44,995 nucleotides of DNA, from positions 920 to 45,914 of the forward strand of contig CAJTCU010000021.1 in NCBI GenBank assembly GCA_910574935.1, written 5' to 3'. Positions within the stretch are counted from its first letter, which is position 1. The number at the start of each line of letters is the position of its first letter. The notes beneath the pieces are model-generated. The model did not search any database. It was not told the origin of the DNA and saw only the letters and a list, made by a program, of their open reading frames with translations. Positions 17,958-27,221 of the stretch are shown here, one piece after another. A program made the translations under genes and the position numbers. The DNA is from Oscillospiraceae bacterium. GTDB lineage: Bacteria > Bacillota > Clostridia > Oscillospirales > Acutalibacteraceae.

Positions 17958-18626
17958 TTATTCTGCGTTGTATCGCCTTTCCTCTTTGATTTGATGATGA
18001 TTTCTCGTAGCACTATAAACAACATAATCCCTTTTTTTGTTGGATTCTACAAGAGTAAAAAAATCAAAATCATTAATTACTTTAATTGTCGATTCTCTTG
18101 GTCCTAAGAAAATCAAGATTACTTCTCTTGGTGATTCGATAACTGATTTCTGGATAGCTTTTAAAACATAGTGAAAGACTTTCATATGGAATGGGTTAAA
18201 AAAAAAGAAATAATTTGTTCGCTCATCAACCTCAAATTCACGGGCATCACAATTAACAACATGCGAATTGCACAGAAGTTTATCTCTTGCTTTGACAACG
18301 TTAATATTGTGGGCAGCAATATCACAAAGTGTTGAATTTATTTCGACCCCGGTAACATATTTGCACCCCAGTTTCATCGCCACAACAAGAGTCCTTCCTT
18401 TTCCGCAACCAAAATCTATGAAGTGTGACTTATCATCAAATGGATACTTGCTAAAAAGTCTATATAGCTGTGAATAATGTGATGGCTCATAGTCAAAATT
18501 TAATTTTGATCGGAAGTTTGCACCCCGAAGGTTACCACATGTTTTTACATGATATCGAACATCATAGATGAAATCGCATATAAGAGAAACCAATTCACTT
18601 AATTTTATAGGGAAAGATAACTGCAT
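17958..18626 (-). CDS. SAM-dependent methyltransferase
   Basis: A 222-aa class I methyltransferase. FIDFGCGKGRTLVVA is motif I for SAM binding (about residue 70), VTGVEINSTLCDIA the acidic-loop region, and YFFFFNPFHMKV the motif IV position. The ATG at 18626 has AAGGTGG upstream. It sits between the ABC exporters and the ligase/carrier genes on the same strand, so it probably modifies the peptide product or its acyl group; the substrate cannot be read from sequence. No damage is visible. Confidence 0.85.
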   Translation of the reverse strand: MQLSFPIKLSELVSLICDFIYDVRYHVKTCGNLRGANFRSKLNFDYEPSHYSQLYRLFSKYPFDDKSHFIDFGCGKGRTLVVAMKLGCKYVTGVEINSTLCDIAAHNINVVKARDKLLCNSHVVNCDAREFEVDERTNYFFFFNPFHMKVFHYVLKAIQKSVIESPREVILIFLGPRESTIKVINDFDFFTLVESNKKRDYVVYSATRNHHQIKEERRYNAE

Positions 18627-18712
18627 ATTAATCCACCTTATTTAAATTTAATATATGATGTCAATTATAGAAAAGTTAGCCACCTATTAGTATCCATCAA
18701 AATCTATTTATC

Positions 18713-20554
18713 CTATTGATAGAATTCAGCCTGAGTGTTCCATAGCTTTGCATATAAACCACTTTCATTTTGTAAAAGTTCTCTATGTGTACCAATTTGC
18801 ATTATTTTTCCATCATCAAACACGTAAATCCGTGAACTGTCTTTACAGCTTGCAAGCCGATGGGATATCATTATTGAAGTTTTTGAATTAAGAGAACTAT
18901 TAACGTATCGGAAAACTTGTTCCTCTATTCTAGGATCAAGCGCCGAAGTTGGCTCATCTAAAATATAGCATAATGGTTCTCTATACATTGCTCTAGCCAG
19001 AGCGAGTCTTTGTAATTCTCCACCTGAAACTTTTATACCTTTTTCATCAAAGTCTAAATTCATGTATGTGTATATATCATTAGGTAAATCCGTAAACCAC
19101 TTTCCCAATTCAACTTTATTTAAATATTTAAGAATTTTTATTCTTTCAGGTTCACACGAAACAGCAATATTCTCACCAATTTGCAAAGAAAGAAAAGAAA
19201 AATCTTGAAATACTACTCCAAATAGTTTGTGATAATCCACCAGAGGAATATTTTGAATATCGATTCCATTTATATAGATCTGGCCACTAGTTGGAGCATA
19301 TATTCTAGATAGAAGTTTCACAAAAGTCGATTTACCTGACCCGTTCTCACCAACTATAGAGATATGCTCTTTATCTTTTATCAATAGGCTCACATCATTT
19401 AATGCCCAACTATCAGCGAAAGGATATCTGAAATATACGTTCTTAAACTCAATTTGAAAACTAGATATCCCCTCGAGATTATAAAGTTGTGATTCATTCG
19501 CACAACAAATCTGTTGCTGTTTATCTTCCTGACATATGTCAAAAAGCTCTTTGTACGGACTAAAAATATCACATGAGTTGATAAAATCACCACTTAATGA
19601 TAGCAACGTTGAAATTGAATCGACAAAAGTCTGAAGGCTACCAGCGTAAATAACGACGGTTCCAATGGAGATAGTTCCAGAAAGTGCACTCACTGATACT
19701 AACACAAATGATGAAAACAATGATAATGCTTTTATGAACACAACAAAGCAAGGAATGACACTTGAAATGTAATCAAGACGTTTCATTAATTTTAATCCCT
19801 TGGAAGAAGTCCACATGTTATAAAAAGAATCACCTAAATATTGTGATAAGTTGTAAAGGCGAATATCCATCCCAAACTCTAAATCTGATATCAGTTGCAT
19901 GTAAATAAAACTGCCACTATTTGCAGAGTTAACCTCACGATTAAGTGATATAATTTTTTTATTAATAAATCTTTGCATATAAACTAAGATAATCACACTT
20001 AAGAAAGCCAGCAATAAAATAATAATAAATGACCAAATAGTCGAGTTGAACCCGCCAAGCCATAAAACAAATATTAGCATAACAATTGACGAAAACAGGG
20101 TAGCTACACTTTCAATAATATCCTCAACCTCTTTAAGAAGATGTTCTACACCGCCAAGTCGCATTTTAATTTCTTCGATTTCATGTCGAATCTTCTGAGT
20201 TTTATTGGATTCAAGTTTTGCATATGTTAAATTCATAAAAATGGATGAAACCTTCTTTTCAAATCGCAAGCAAAAGCTATTACTAAAATCATCCCGTTTT
20301 TTTCTTAGAATCGCTTGAATCATCATAATAAGTACGTTTGCAAATATCGAAATAGAAGCAAAAAAGATAGCATTAGATAATTTGTTTTCAACAATGGAAT
20401 TCAAGATTAAGTTAATGGAAATATAATCAAGAAACAAAAGGCTGCTTTTACATACCGCCAACAATATCATAGTCAGCAAAAGTCGAGGAGACAGTTCTCT
20501 AATGAGTGAAAGGAAGAAAAATGAATTTTGATAGTTCTTTTTTAAATCTAGCAT
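18713..20554 (-). CDS. ABC exporter, half-transporter A
   Basis: A 613-aa fused transmembrane and ATPase protein. Hydrophobic segments fill about residues 20-320. The ATPase has Walker A GENGSGKST (about 403), signature VSGGELQRLALARA (about 508), Walker B CYILDEPTSALD (about 533) and the switch histidine in MISHRLAS. There is no N-terminal C39 peptidase domain, so it does not cut leader peptides. It begins 2 bases after the stop of half-transporter B, with AAGGACG upstream, so the two likely pair as a heterodimer exporting the mature peptide. Confidence 0.92.
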   Translation of the reverse strand: MLDLKKNYQNSFFFLSLIRELSPRLLLTMILLAVCKSSLLFLDYISINLILNSIVENKLSNAIFFASISIFANVLIMMIQAILRKKRDDFSNSFCLRFEKKVSSIFMNLTYAKLESNKTQKIRHEIEEIKMRLGGVEHLLKEVEDIIESVATLFSSIVMLIFVLWLGGFNSTIWSFIIILLLAFLSVIILVYMQRFINKKIISLNREVNSANSGSFIYMQLISDLEFGMDIRLYNLSQYLGDSFYNMWTSSKGLKLMKRLDYISSVIPCFVVFIKALSLFSSFVLVSVSALSGTISIGTVVIYAGSLQTFVDSISTLLSLSGDFINSCDIFSPYKELFDICQEDKQQQICCANESQLYNLEGISSFQIEFKNVYFRYPFADSWALNDVSLLIKDKEHISIVGENGSGKSTFVKLLSRIYAPTSGQIYINGIDIQNIPLVDYHKLFGVVFQDFSFLSLQIGENIAVSCEPERIKILKYLNKVELGKWFTDLPNDIYTYMNLDFDEKGIKVSGGELQRLALARAMYREPLCYILDEPTSALDPRIEEQVFRYVNSSLNSKTSIMISHRLASCKDSSRIYVFDDGKIMQIGTHRELLQNESGLYAKLWNTQAEFYQ

Positions 20555-20556
20555 TT

Positions 20557-22335
20557 TTACACGTCCTTCTTGTAGTATTGGCTTTGAATATTATATAAAT
20601 CATAATACCCGCCTTTTAAGCACATAAGCTCCTCATGCGTCCCTTTCTCTGTTATCTGACCTTTCACCAAGAACATGATTTTATCGCAAAACTGGGTTGA
20701 TGCAAGTCTATGAGATACGAAGACACTACTTTTACCTCTACTTAAATCAAAATATGATTTATATAACTTGCTTTCAGCAATAGGGTCTAGATTTGATGTT
20801 GGTTCGTCAAGTAAAAGGCATGGAGAATCTTTATATAATGCTCTCGCTAACGCTAATCTTTGTTTTTCTCCTCCAGATAATTCAATACCATTGGGATCGA
20901 TTATTTTTGTTAAATTATCATCAATCCGAGTAATTAATTCCTGTAGGCCTGCATCTTGTAAACATTTAACAACTGCTTTTCTGCATGTATGAGATTCATC
21001 ATGCATTGAAACATTTTGACCTATTGAAAAAGGCAAAATTCTTATGTTTTGAAAAACTACAGAGAAAAATGAGTATATTTCACTGGGCGATAAGTCGGAA
21101 GAATTTATTCCATTTATAAAAATTGAACCCGATGTAGGCTGATATAATCCACAGAGGATTTTGATGAGTGTGCTTTTACCAGCACCATTCTCTCCAACTA
21201 AAGCTATTTTCTCTCCAGATATTAATTCAAAAGTGATATCTTTCAAAATATCTGGTCCTTCCTTTGTATAACGGAAAAATACATGGTCAAATCTGACAGT
21301 AATTTTAGTGTCAGAAAACGATTCATTAAAATCAGAATTATTTTCAATAATATGATGGCTTTCAATATAATTTTTAACTATAATCGCATCCTTAGATGAT
21401 GATTGCAACTTTGTGACAAATTTTACTAAGCCTAAAATGTATGAAGAAAATCCTGAAATACAACCCCAATAAAAGACAAAGTCATGTGGGGCTAATCTTC
21501 CTTTACTTAGTAAAATAAAAATATAAATGTATGCAATACTATTTCTTAAAAAAAATAAAACTACCTCTACCAACTCTTGGAAAAGAAGCGATTTATTTAT
21601 TTGATTGACGCAATTAATTTTATCGTGAATTAGTTCTTCATAAATCCTTGATAACCAATCTTGCATCGAATATAGCTTTATATCTTTGTTCTTATTATAA
21701 TCAGAAACAGAATGGTTAATATATGTTATCTTTCGATCAAGTGGGACTGTTTTATCTCGCATTCGAAACATGTAATTGTCAACTTTTCTTTGAACGCAAA
21801 TAGATAAAAGAGACGTTATCATCACAGAAATCACAACTACAACACTCATTTGAGAAATAATCGAAAATAGCAGCACGAAACACATCAGGTGTTCAATAAA
21901 CTTTCCAAAATTTAATAAGGTGCCAGATATGCCGGTGTTGTCATTGAAAAGAATCGTTTGAACTTCTTGAAATTCATTTTGCCCTAATTCACTCTCAGCG
22001 TTTTGATAGTCTAATTTCATGCGAACTTCAAAAATTTTTCTTAAATAGTACATCTTATTGTTTGTAAGTAAGGTGCTTTTTGACGAATTTATAAACTCGC
22101 TGCTACTTTTTGCGATTAAAAAAACAAAACAAATTATTATTGTTTTTCCAATAATTACATCAAGGCGGCTTTCTTTTAAAATTTCATCGATAACTACACT
22201 TGGAAGTAAAATAAGCAGATAGGTTACAACTAATTCAAACAATCCCTGCATAAAAAATAACAATACAATTCGCTTTTCAGTTTTCCAGGCATTCTTTATT
22301 GTATACATTATTGCCTGAAACATTTCTTCAAACAT
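20557..22335 (-). CDS. ABC exporter, half-transporter B
   Basis: A 592-aa exporter half-molecule with transmembrane segments in the first 310 residues. The ATPase has Walker A GENGAGKST (about 380), signature LSGGEKQRLALARA (about 487), Walker B CLLLDEPTSNLD (about 507) and VSHRLAS. Like its partner it lacks a C39 domain. ATG at 22335 behind AAGGAGTGG. A dead IS5-type element lies just upstream and separates it from the radical SAM gene, so its transcription from the precursor promoter may be interrupted. Confidence 0.92.
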   Translation of the reverse strand: MFEEMFQAIMYTIKNAWKTEKRIVLLFFMQGLFELVVTYLLILLPSVVIDEILKESRLDVIIGKTIIICFVFLIAKSSSEFINSSKSTLLTNNKMYYLRKIFEVRMKLDYQNAESELGQNEFQEVQTILFNDNTGISGTLLNFGKFIEHLMCFVLLFSIISQMSVVVVISVMITSLLSICVQRKVDNYMFRMRDKTVPLDRKITYINHSVSDYNKNKDIKLYSMQDWLSRIYEELIHDKINCVNQINKSLLFQELVEVVLFFLRNSIAYIYIFILLSKGRLAPHDFVFYWGCISGFSSYILGLVKFVTKLQSSSKDAIIVKNYIESHHIIENNSDFNESFSDTKITVRFDHVFFRYTKEGPDILKDITFELISGEKIALVGENGAGKSTLIKILCGLYQPTSGSIFINGINSSDLSPSEIYSFFSVVFQNIRILPFSIGQNVSMHDESHTCRKAVVKCLQDAGLQELITRIDDNLTKIIDPNGIELSGGEKQRLALARALYKDSPCLLLDEPTSNLDPIAESKLYKSYFDLSRGKSSVFVSHRLASTQFCDKIMFLVKGQITEKGTHEELMCLKGGYYDLYNIQSQYYKKDV

Positions 22336-22434
22336 AAGTCCACTCCTTAATGCGATAACGTTGGTAAATAGTTTTATTAGGCCCTATTATAAAATTAATA
22401 TTGCAAAAAAGAAGATGCTGTGTAAAAATATGGA

Positions 22435-23175
22435 CATGGAACGCTATGAATTAACAAAAGAACTGTGGGAGCGAGTAAAACAGATACTGCAAGCCCAAAG
22501 TACAAGGAAACGAGGCTGTCCTCTGAAAGATGACAAGAACATGCTCAATGGGAGGCTTTGAATCACCCGCAACGGAGTGCAGTAGCGAGAACTGCCGGAA
22601 GTGTATGGCCCCTGGCAGTCTGTGTACGCGCGATTATCCTAATGGCGAAACAAAGGCACATTGGAGGCCATGTCTCGTGTATTGGTTGCAGATATGGAAA
22701 ACCTGAATTTGGACTCTACTTGCATTAAGGTTCACGAAAGCGCCAATGGAGAGGGAAAAACGCTGGATAAGGCAATTAATTGGACGAACCAGGGGCAGGG
22801 TTTAAAACAAAGCTACACGCTATTGTGGATGGGTTGGGGAACTCGGTTGAATTCATGCTGTCAGCGGAGAATAAGCATGTGAATTAATGGAGAAGGGAGA
22901 AATCAACGGCAGCGATATATTAGAAGACCGTGCTTATGGGGCAAAACGAACAGCGCTTATATCTCAGATCATGGTGCCAGCTATGTGATTCCGCCACAAA
23001 ACAATGTTTCTGAGCTGTGGCTGGTAGACTGCTGGCTGTATAAAGAGCGCCATATGATTGAGTGCTTCTTCCAAAAGTTTAAATAGATTCGTCATATTGC
23101 CACCTGGTACGACAAGTTGGATGCGTCTTTTCTTGCCTTCGTTTACCTGGCCGCTATTGCTATTATTTTGATTTA
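22435..23175 (+). pseudogene. IS5-family transposase, badly decayed
   Basis: Plus-strand pieces in several frames give one transposase: MERYELTKELWERVKQIL and KRGCPLKDDKNMLNG, then LPEVYGPWQSVYARL, then LEAMSRVLVADMENLNLDSTCIKVHESANG, then DHGASYVIPPQ and LYKERHMIECFFQK, ending with FLAFVYLAAIAI. These match the IS5 (IS427-like) order, including the DSTCIKVH DDE region. Stops and shifts abound. It inserted between the radical SAM/small protein pair and the exporters, against their direction. Confidence 0.85.
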
Positions 23176-23376
23176 GCACTGCTTCCTCTTTTTTCAAACA
23201 AGGCCTAATGTGTTTGCTTACTTCATTCAAATAAGCCGAAAACGGTAAGATACACATGCTACAATAAACTGTATAACTTCAGTCTGCTACCTAAAAAATT
23301 ATTGTTGAGAGCAACTTAAAAACACATAACTATTCACACTCTGAAGTTGCATTATTGCACAGATATAACTGATTTA

Positions 23377-23724
23377 TTAAGAAACATCCGTCAACAATAA
23401 TTGTTCAATTATAGATACAACATTATCAAATGAAATGAAAAAGTCTGGAGTCAAATATTCATCATCTAAAGACAAGTCTATTAGAAACTGCAATGCATAC
23501 AAACTCGTTTGCAAATCATCATCTTTATTTAACGCTTGCGGGGCTTGATTCAAAAGCATTGCTTTTGCCCGCATTGCTCTATTGCCATATATGCGAACAG
23601 CTCTTCCTGTTTTGGTATTGTACAAGGCAACTCCGTCGCTTTTGTTAATTAACTCATTATAAAATGAAGGCTTGACAAGATTTCTTTTCACAATAATCAC
23701 CCTTTTAGTATGTTTTTTGCTCAA
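23377..23724 (-). CDS. Small protein following the radical SAM enzyme
   Basis: A 115-residue protein with a basic N-terminus (MSKKHTKRVIIVKRNLV) and an acidic C-terminal half. Its start lies in a 4-base ATGA overlap with the radical SAM gene, so they are co-translated. The segment DGVALYNTKTGRAVRIYG could be the beta part of a PqqD-like peptide recognition element, which radical SAM RiPP enzymes often need, but no firm family match can be made. That role is an inference from position and size. Confidence 0.6.
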   Translation of the reverse strand: MSKKHTKRVIIVKRNLVKPSFYNELINKSDGVALYNTKTGRAVRIYGNRAMRAKAMLLNQAPQALNKDDDLQTSLYALQFLIDLSLDDEYLTPDFFISFDNVVSIIEQLLLTDVS

Positions 23725-24746
23725 GCTAATTGATAATAATCAGACTGCAATAAGCAATTGAATGTAACAGAATCTCTTATCGAATTATCACAATTTGCAT
23801 AGCATGGAAAACAAACAGATTTATTTTTACAAAACACGCATGAATCAGAATACATATTTAATAAATCGTTAGATGTGCCATTTCGACATGCCTGTCTAAA
23901 CTTTAAAAGAGTCAAGTCATTCGCCCAATATGACTTGATATCTTTCTCATCTTTGGCATATTGCGCAAGATGTGGACATGGTAAAAGTTTTCCCTGAACG
24001 TCAATTGCAATATGAAATCGTCCTGCTTTACAAGCCTTATCTATGATTGAAATTGATCTCCCATATAAAAGTAGGCGTAACTCGTTATAGCAACTTTCAA
24101 CTGATACATAGTCATCATATTTTTCACATACTTCTTTCAAATACTGTGTGTCTTCAATTGTCATCGGATGAAAGAGTTGGCCGTCATAATTACGCTTATT
24201 TGATAAAATGTCGATTCGCTTAACCCCCATTTCCTTAGCAATGATAATTAAATTTTCTAAATCATGAACGTTGGAATGGTTGGCAACCCAATTTATCACA
24301 CAAAGCATATTCATTTGGTGAGCAATATCAATTGCTTTGATGGAGTAATTGAAACCATCACGTGTTTCTGAATGAATTGACTCTGTGGAACCATTTAAAG
24401 AGACATGAAGTGTATCTAAACCAGCTTGTTTCAATTCTCCAGCGTAAGATAAAGAAAAAGTTTTCCCTGATGTCGACATTCTTATATAAAACCCCTTCGC
24501 GTGAGCATACCTTATCGCAGGTATTAGATATGAATATAGCAGAGGATCCCCTCCGCTGAATTGTATAGCAGGCGTTCCCAATTCCGCTAGTTGATCAAGA
24601 TACCTGCACAATAAGATAAAATCAATTTCTTTTAAGCCATCACTTTTTTTGAAACAAAATTTGCAGTTCAAATCGCACTTTTCTGTTACTTCAATATTGA
24701 CGTTGATTGGTGATATATAACAATTCTTTTTTCTATTGTACATCAT
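23721..24746 (-). CDS. Radical SAM/SPASM peptide-modifying enzyme
   Basis: About 341 aa. TEKCDLNCKFC gives the CxxxCxxC iron-sulfur site (Cys24, 28, 31), FSGGDPLLY the SAM-binding GGDP, and RMSTSGK and HVSLNG later strands of the barrel. The C-terminus has CKAGRFHIAIDVQGKLLPCPH and a Cys cluster ending CFPCYANC, a SPASM-type domain holding extra clusters. Such enzymes crosslink or otherwise modify peptides, often at cysteine. A GTG five codons upstream is possible; the ATG at 24744-24746 is preferred. Its likely substrates are the two GENCNCCW precursors about 2.2 kb upstream. Confidence 0.9.
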   Translation of the reverse strand: MMYNRKKNCYISPINVNIEVTEKCDLNCKFCFKKSDGLKEIDFILLCRYLDQLAELGTPAIQFSGGDPLLYSYLIPAIRYAHAKGFYIRMSTSGKTFSLSYAGELKQAGLDTLHVSLNGSTESIHSETRDGFNYSIKAIDIAHQMNMLCVINWVANHSNVHDLENLIIIAKEMGVKRIDILSNKRNYDGQLFHPMTIEDTQYLKEVCEKYDDYVSVESCYNELRLLLYGRSISIIDKACKAGRFHIAIDVQGKLLPCPHLAQYAKDEKDIKSYWANDLTLLKFRQACRNGTSNDLLNMYSDSCVFCKNKSVCFPCYANCDNSIRDSVTFNCLLQSDYYQLA

Positions 24747-24794
24747 CAAAGTTCGCCCCACATATCTTAAGCTTATTTATCGCCATTTTAATGA

Positions 24795-25687
24795 TTACGA
24801 GAAAAAATTTATGATACAATCAAGCAGTTTGTTTTTAGTTAATACTTCTACAAAGTCAAAAATTGGGGCGTTTACAGCACTTAAAACTTCGTTTTTGAAC
24901 GCAACATATCTATTCGTTCCCACAACATCTTTGTCAACATTTATTGAACCGAGTTTTGGTATTTTTCAATGGGATAAATCACTATTCCAAGGCATGTGGT
25001 TGAAAACATATTCTCAATCGCTAACTTAGTTTTAAGTATATATGATACATCATCGTGCGGATTCACAACTAAAAAAAACGCGTCGGGTTGTGTCCCATAT
25101 AAAAACTCTTGCTGGCGTAAAGGATAAGCTGCGAGATTATATGTACTATAGGGAATTGAGTTTGACTGTGTACCAACTATGCATATATCAACACATTTAC
25201 GATCTAAATCATGCATCAGTTCATTTAGAAGCATAATTCTTTCAAACCCATCAATATTCACAGTTGAATGATATCCATCCGGAAAAGTGTAATCCATTCC
25301 GAAACAGTAAGCAGAAGGTTCAGAACCAATTTGTCCCACTTTGAAACCTGCTTTTAATAACTGTTCTCTCAACGCAAGTTGTACAGTAAATTTTCCTTGA
25401 CTTGAACTAGTCCCTACCACAGCAACGACAGGGGTTATTATTTCATGCAATTTGCCAAATCTTCCTTTAGGAATACTTTGTTTATCTATATGTGGATAAA
25501 AGAAATCTTTACTATCACCGCCAAGGGAATCGATAAATGTACTATATAGAGATAAATCGTCGAAAGAATACATCTTCTTGTGATGCATACAACATTTTTC
25601 AATTAGTAATTTAAGAACATCGCACTTATATCGCCATAAAATATCGTCTAAATGACCGGCAATAATCACATCAAATTCGTCTGATTG
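24795..25687 (-). pseudogene. DUF1611-like P-loop peptide maturation protein, disrupted
   Basis: The frame just after the protease amber codon reads QSDEFDVIIAGHLDDILWRY, then the P-loop VVGTSSSQGKFTVQLALREQLLKAGFKVGQIGSEPSAY, CFGMDYTFPDGYHSTVN and PDAFFLVVNPHDD. This is the DUF1611-type nucleotide-binding layout. A GTG at 25667-25669 could start it, with a poor ribosome site. At the T4 run 24954-24957 the frame is lost; the next frame continues KLGSINVDKDVVGTNRYVAFKNEVLSAVNAPIFDFVE to TAA at 24795. From memory, Clostridium peptide maturation loci have a related protein (TIGR04066). Its biochemical role is unknown. Confidence 0.7.
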
Positions 25688-26608
25688 CTAGGGTATTGTT
25701 TCAAAATTCTTTATTAATCTGTTGTTAATAGACTTATATGTAAGAAATCTTGAAACATTTTGCCCAATACGTCCAAAATGTTTTAAATCAAAAACATTTG
25801 TCACAGAAAAAACTAATTCTGTTTCATACGCTAACAAGCTATGAATTTCTTTAGCAAAAGGGAAAAAAATCGCTTTCGCGCCATCCAGCCATGATGGGCG
25901 TTCTTCAACTGGAGAAGAATTGTCAAAATTGTACTGCGTCAGAGAGATTTTTTTAAGCGTAGTTTCAATATTTGTTGTAGGAGTAGAATCTTTTAACAAA
26001 GTTATGATTTTGTTTGTTACATTTGCACAAGCAAAGCTGTTTCCACTAATGACTGTATGGTCAGGGTTAGGCCAAATAACTTTTTGCGAACACCCAAATC
26101 CACGTAGATTGACACAAGAACTCTGTATATATTCTATTTCACTTTTACCGCTTACATTAGGTGAAGAGTCAACACCAAGAACACATGGAAAAAAAGCCGG
26201 GTAAGATATAGCTCCTTCATTATCGTAGGCAGCAACTAGAATAGTCCCGCAATCCCTCAGTGATTTGCATACTCTCTCAAGTTCAAGCAGTTCTGAAAAA
26301 TCATCCACATGAGTTAATCCAAAACTCATATTAATAATATCAAATCTTATTTTCATTTCTAGAACATAATGCAAAGCATCAATTAACTGGTTTGCACTAC
26401 ATTTAAAAGTGTCATCAAATAGTTTGATAACATATAATTCGACACTCAATTGGTTCCGGACAATTAACCCTGCTACCGCAGTTCCATGCCCAATATTATC
26501 TTCAAGGTCGCTAATGTGATTTTGTCCATTGTACCCCGTAGGATAAATCTTTAAAGATGAAAGTGCTTTATGGTTTGTGATGCCTGAATCAATTAATAAT
26601 ACTTTCAT
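25688..26608 (-). CDS. Subtilisin-like (S8) serine protease
   Basis: 306 aa with a full subtilisin triad: Asp7 (LLIDSGI), His41 (GHGTAVAG) and Ser191 (GNSFACANV), plus Asn130 (AAYDN) for the oxyanion hole. It has no signal peptide or propeptide, so it acts in the cytoplasm. It is the best candidate for cutting the precursor leaders, because neither exporter has a peptidase domain. From about residue 239 (SWLDGAKAIFFPFAKEIHS) the sequence looks like the start of the DUF1611-like protein, with which it is in frame across a TAG at 25688-25690. ATG at 26608 behind TAGGAGA. Confidence 0.88.
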   Translation of the reverse strand: MKVLLIDSGITNHKALSSLKIYPTGYNGQNHISDLEDNIGHGTAVAGLIVRNQLSVELYVIKLFDDTFKCSANQLIDALHYVLEMKIRFDIINMSFGLTHVDDFSELLELERVCKSLRDCGTILVAAYDNEGAISYPAFFPCVLGVDSSPNVSGKSEIEYIQSSCVNLRGFGCSQKVIWPNPDHTVISGNSFACANVTNKIITLLKDSTPTTNIETTLKKISLTQYNFDNSSPVEERPSWLDGAKAIFFPFAKEIHSLLAYETELVFSVTNVFDLKHFGRIGQNVSRFLTYKSINNRLIKNFETIP

Positions 26609-26676
26609 GTTTTGTCTCCTAAATACTCATGCTGAAACATCCGATTCATATACCGCATAGAAACTGTGTAAAGCCA

Positions 26677-26706
26677 GATTAATCGCATAGCGCTCAGAGA
26701 TTAATC
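26677..26706. promoter_or_regulatory. Paired GATTAATC operator candidate
   Basis: The 8-bp palindrome GATTAATC occurs at 26677-26684 and 26699-26706, 22 bp apart (two helical turns), with another palindrome, AGCGCT, midway. It lies in the leader between the precursor genes and the protease. No regulator gene was identified. Confidence 0.35.
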
Positions 26707-26902
26707 ACACGCTCCTCCATATTTTAGGCTTAATTTGGCTGAAATTGAGTTCGACACTCTTTCCAGGCAGTATTCATCCTAATCGTTTTTTTCGGTTGAG
26801 TCTATGGCTCGTTAAGTCAACGAATGGATTCTTCACAAAAACGCTGCTAGTATACAGGACTTTATCATAAACCTTTATACCATGTGAAATGATTATAACA
26901 GA

Positions 26903-26940
26903 CGCAGAGCGGCGAAGAAAAGAATCCCCGCCACTCTGCG
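26903..26940 (-). terminator. Hairpin after the precursor genes, probable attenuator
   Basis: CGCAGAG and GGCG pair with CGCC and CTCTGCG (one mismatch) around a loop of about 14 bases, 6 bases after the stop of the second precursor gene. On the minus strand no T-run follows, so it may let part of the transcription through and stabilise the precursor message, a common arrangement in RiPP operons. Confidence 0.5.
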
Positions 26941-26946
26941 AAATTT

Positions 26947-27030
26947 TTACCAGCAACAGTTACAATTTTCCCCAGAAACGTATAGCCTAATATCAGCCTT
27001 GCGCTTCAAAGGCTTTCTCAATTTTTTCAT
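26947..27030 (-). CDS. RiPP precursor peptide 2, core GENCNCCW
   Basis: A 27-codon gene too short for ORF callers. ATG at 27028-27030 behind AGGAGG (11 bases), stop TAA at 26947-26949. The peptide begins MKKLRKPLKRKADIRLYVS and ends GENCNCCW: a basic leader of about 19 residues and a Cys-rich core with three cysteines and a terminal tryptophan. The core is identical to that of the neighbouring precursor while the leaders differ, the mark of a selected product. The KKP-like leader and Cys-rich tail recall the Clo7bot-type Cys-rich peptides of Clostridium. The radical SAM enzyme is the probable modifier. Confidence 0.85.
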   Translation of the reverse strand: MKKLRKPLKRKADIRLYVSGENCNCCW

Positions 27031-27057
27031 GACAAAACACACCTCCTAGAAAAAATA

Positions 27058-27150
27058 TCACCAGCAACAATTACAATTTTCGCCAGTACTTGCTGTGTAC
27101 AATAGCACCTTGTTTCTGTTAATATTTTTTGATGGCTTTTTCAATCTCAA
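27058..27150 (-). CDS. RiPP precursor peptide 1, core GENCNCCW
   Basis: A 30-codon gene read from TTG at 27148-27150, 8 bases after AGGAGG, to TGA at 27058-27060. The product begins MRLKKPSKNINRNKVLLY and ends TGENCNCCW. It is the first gene after the strong promoter at 27222-27251 and lies 27 bases ahead of the second precursor. Leader identity with precursor 2 is low except for the KKP/RKP motif and a Tyr before the core, while the last eight residues match exactly. The spacing of the TTG from the ribosome site and the shared core make this a confident call. Confidence 0.83.
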   Translation of the reverse strand: MRLKKPSKNINRNKVLLYTASTGENCNCCW

Positions 27151-27221
27151 CAGAAGCACCTCCTATCTACAGACTGTAATGCAACAATTTTTCGTTTTGT
27201 AATGCACTAACTTTTTGATTT

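Noticed and set aside
26774-26956. A 60-codon minus-strand frame overlapping precursor 2
   Set aside because: It is out of frame with the precursor, has no ribosome site and crosses the hairpin; the short GENCNCCW genes explain the region better.
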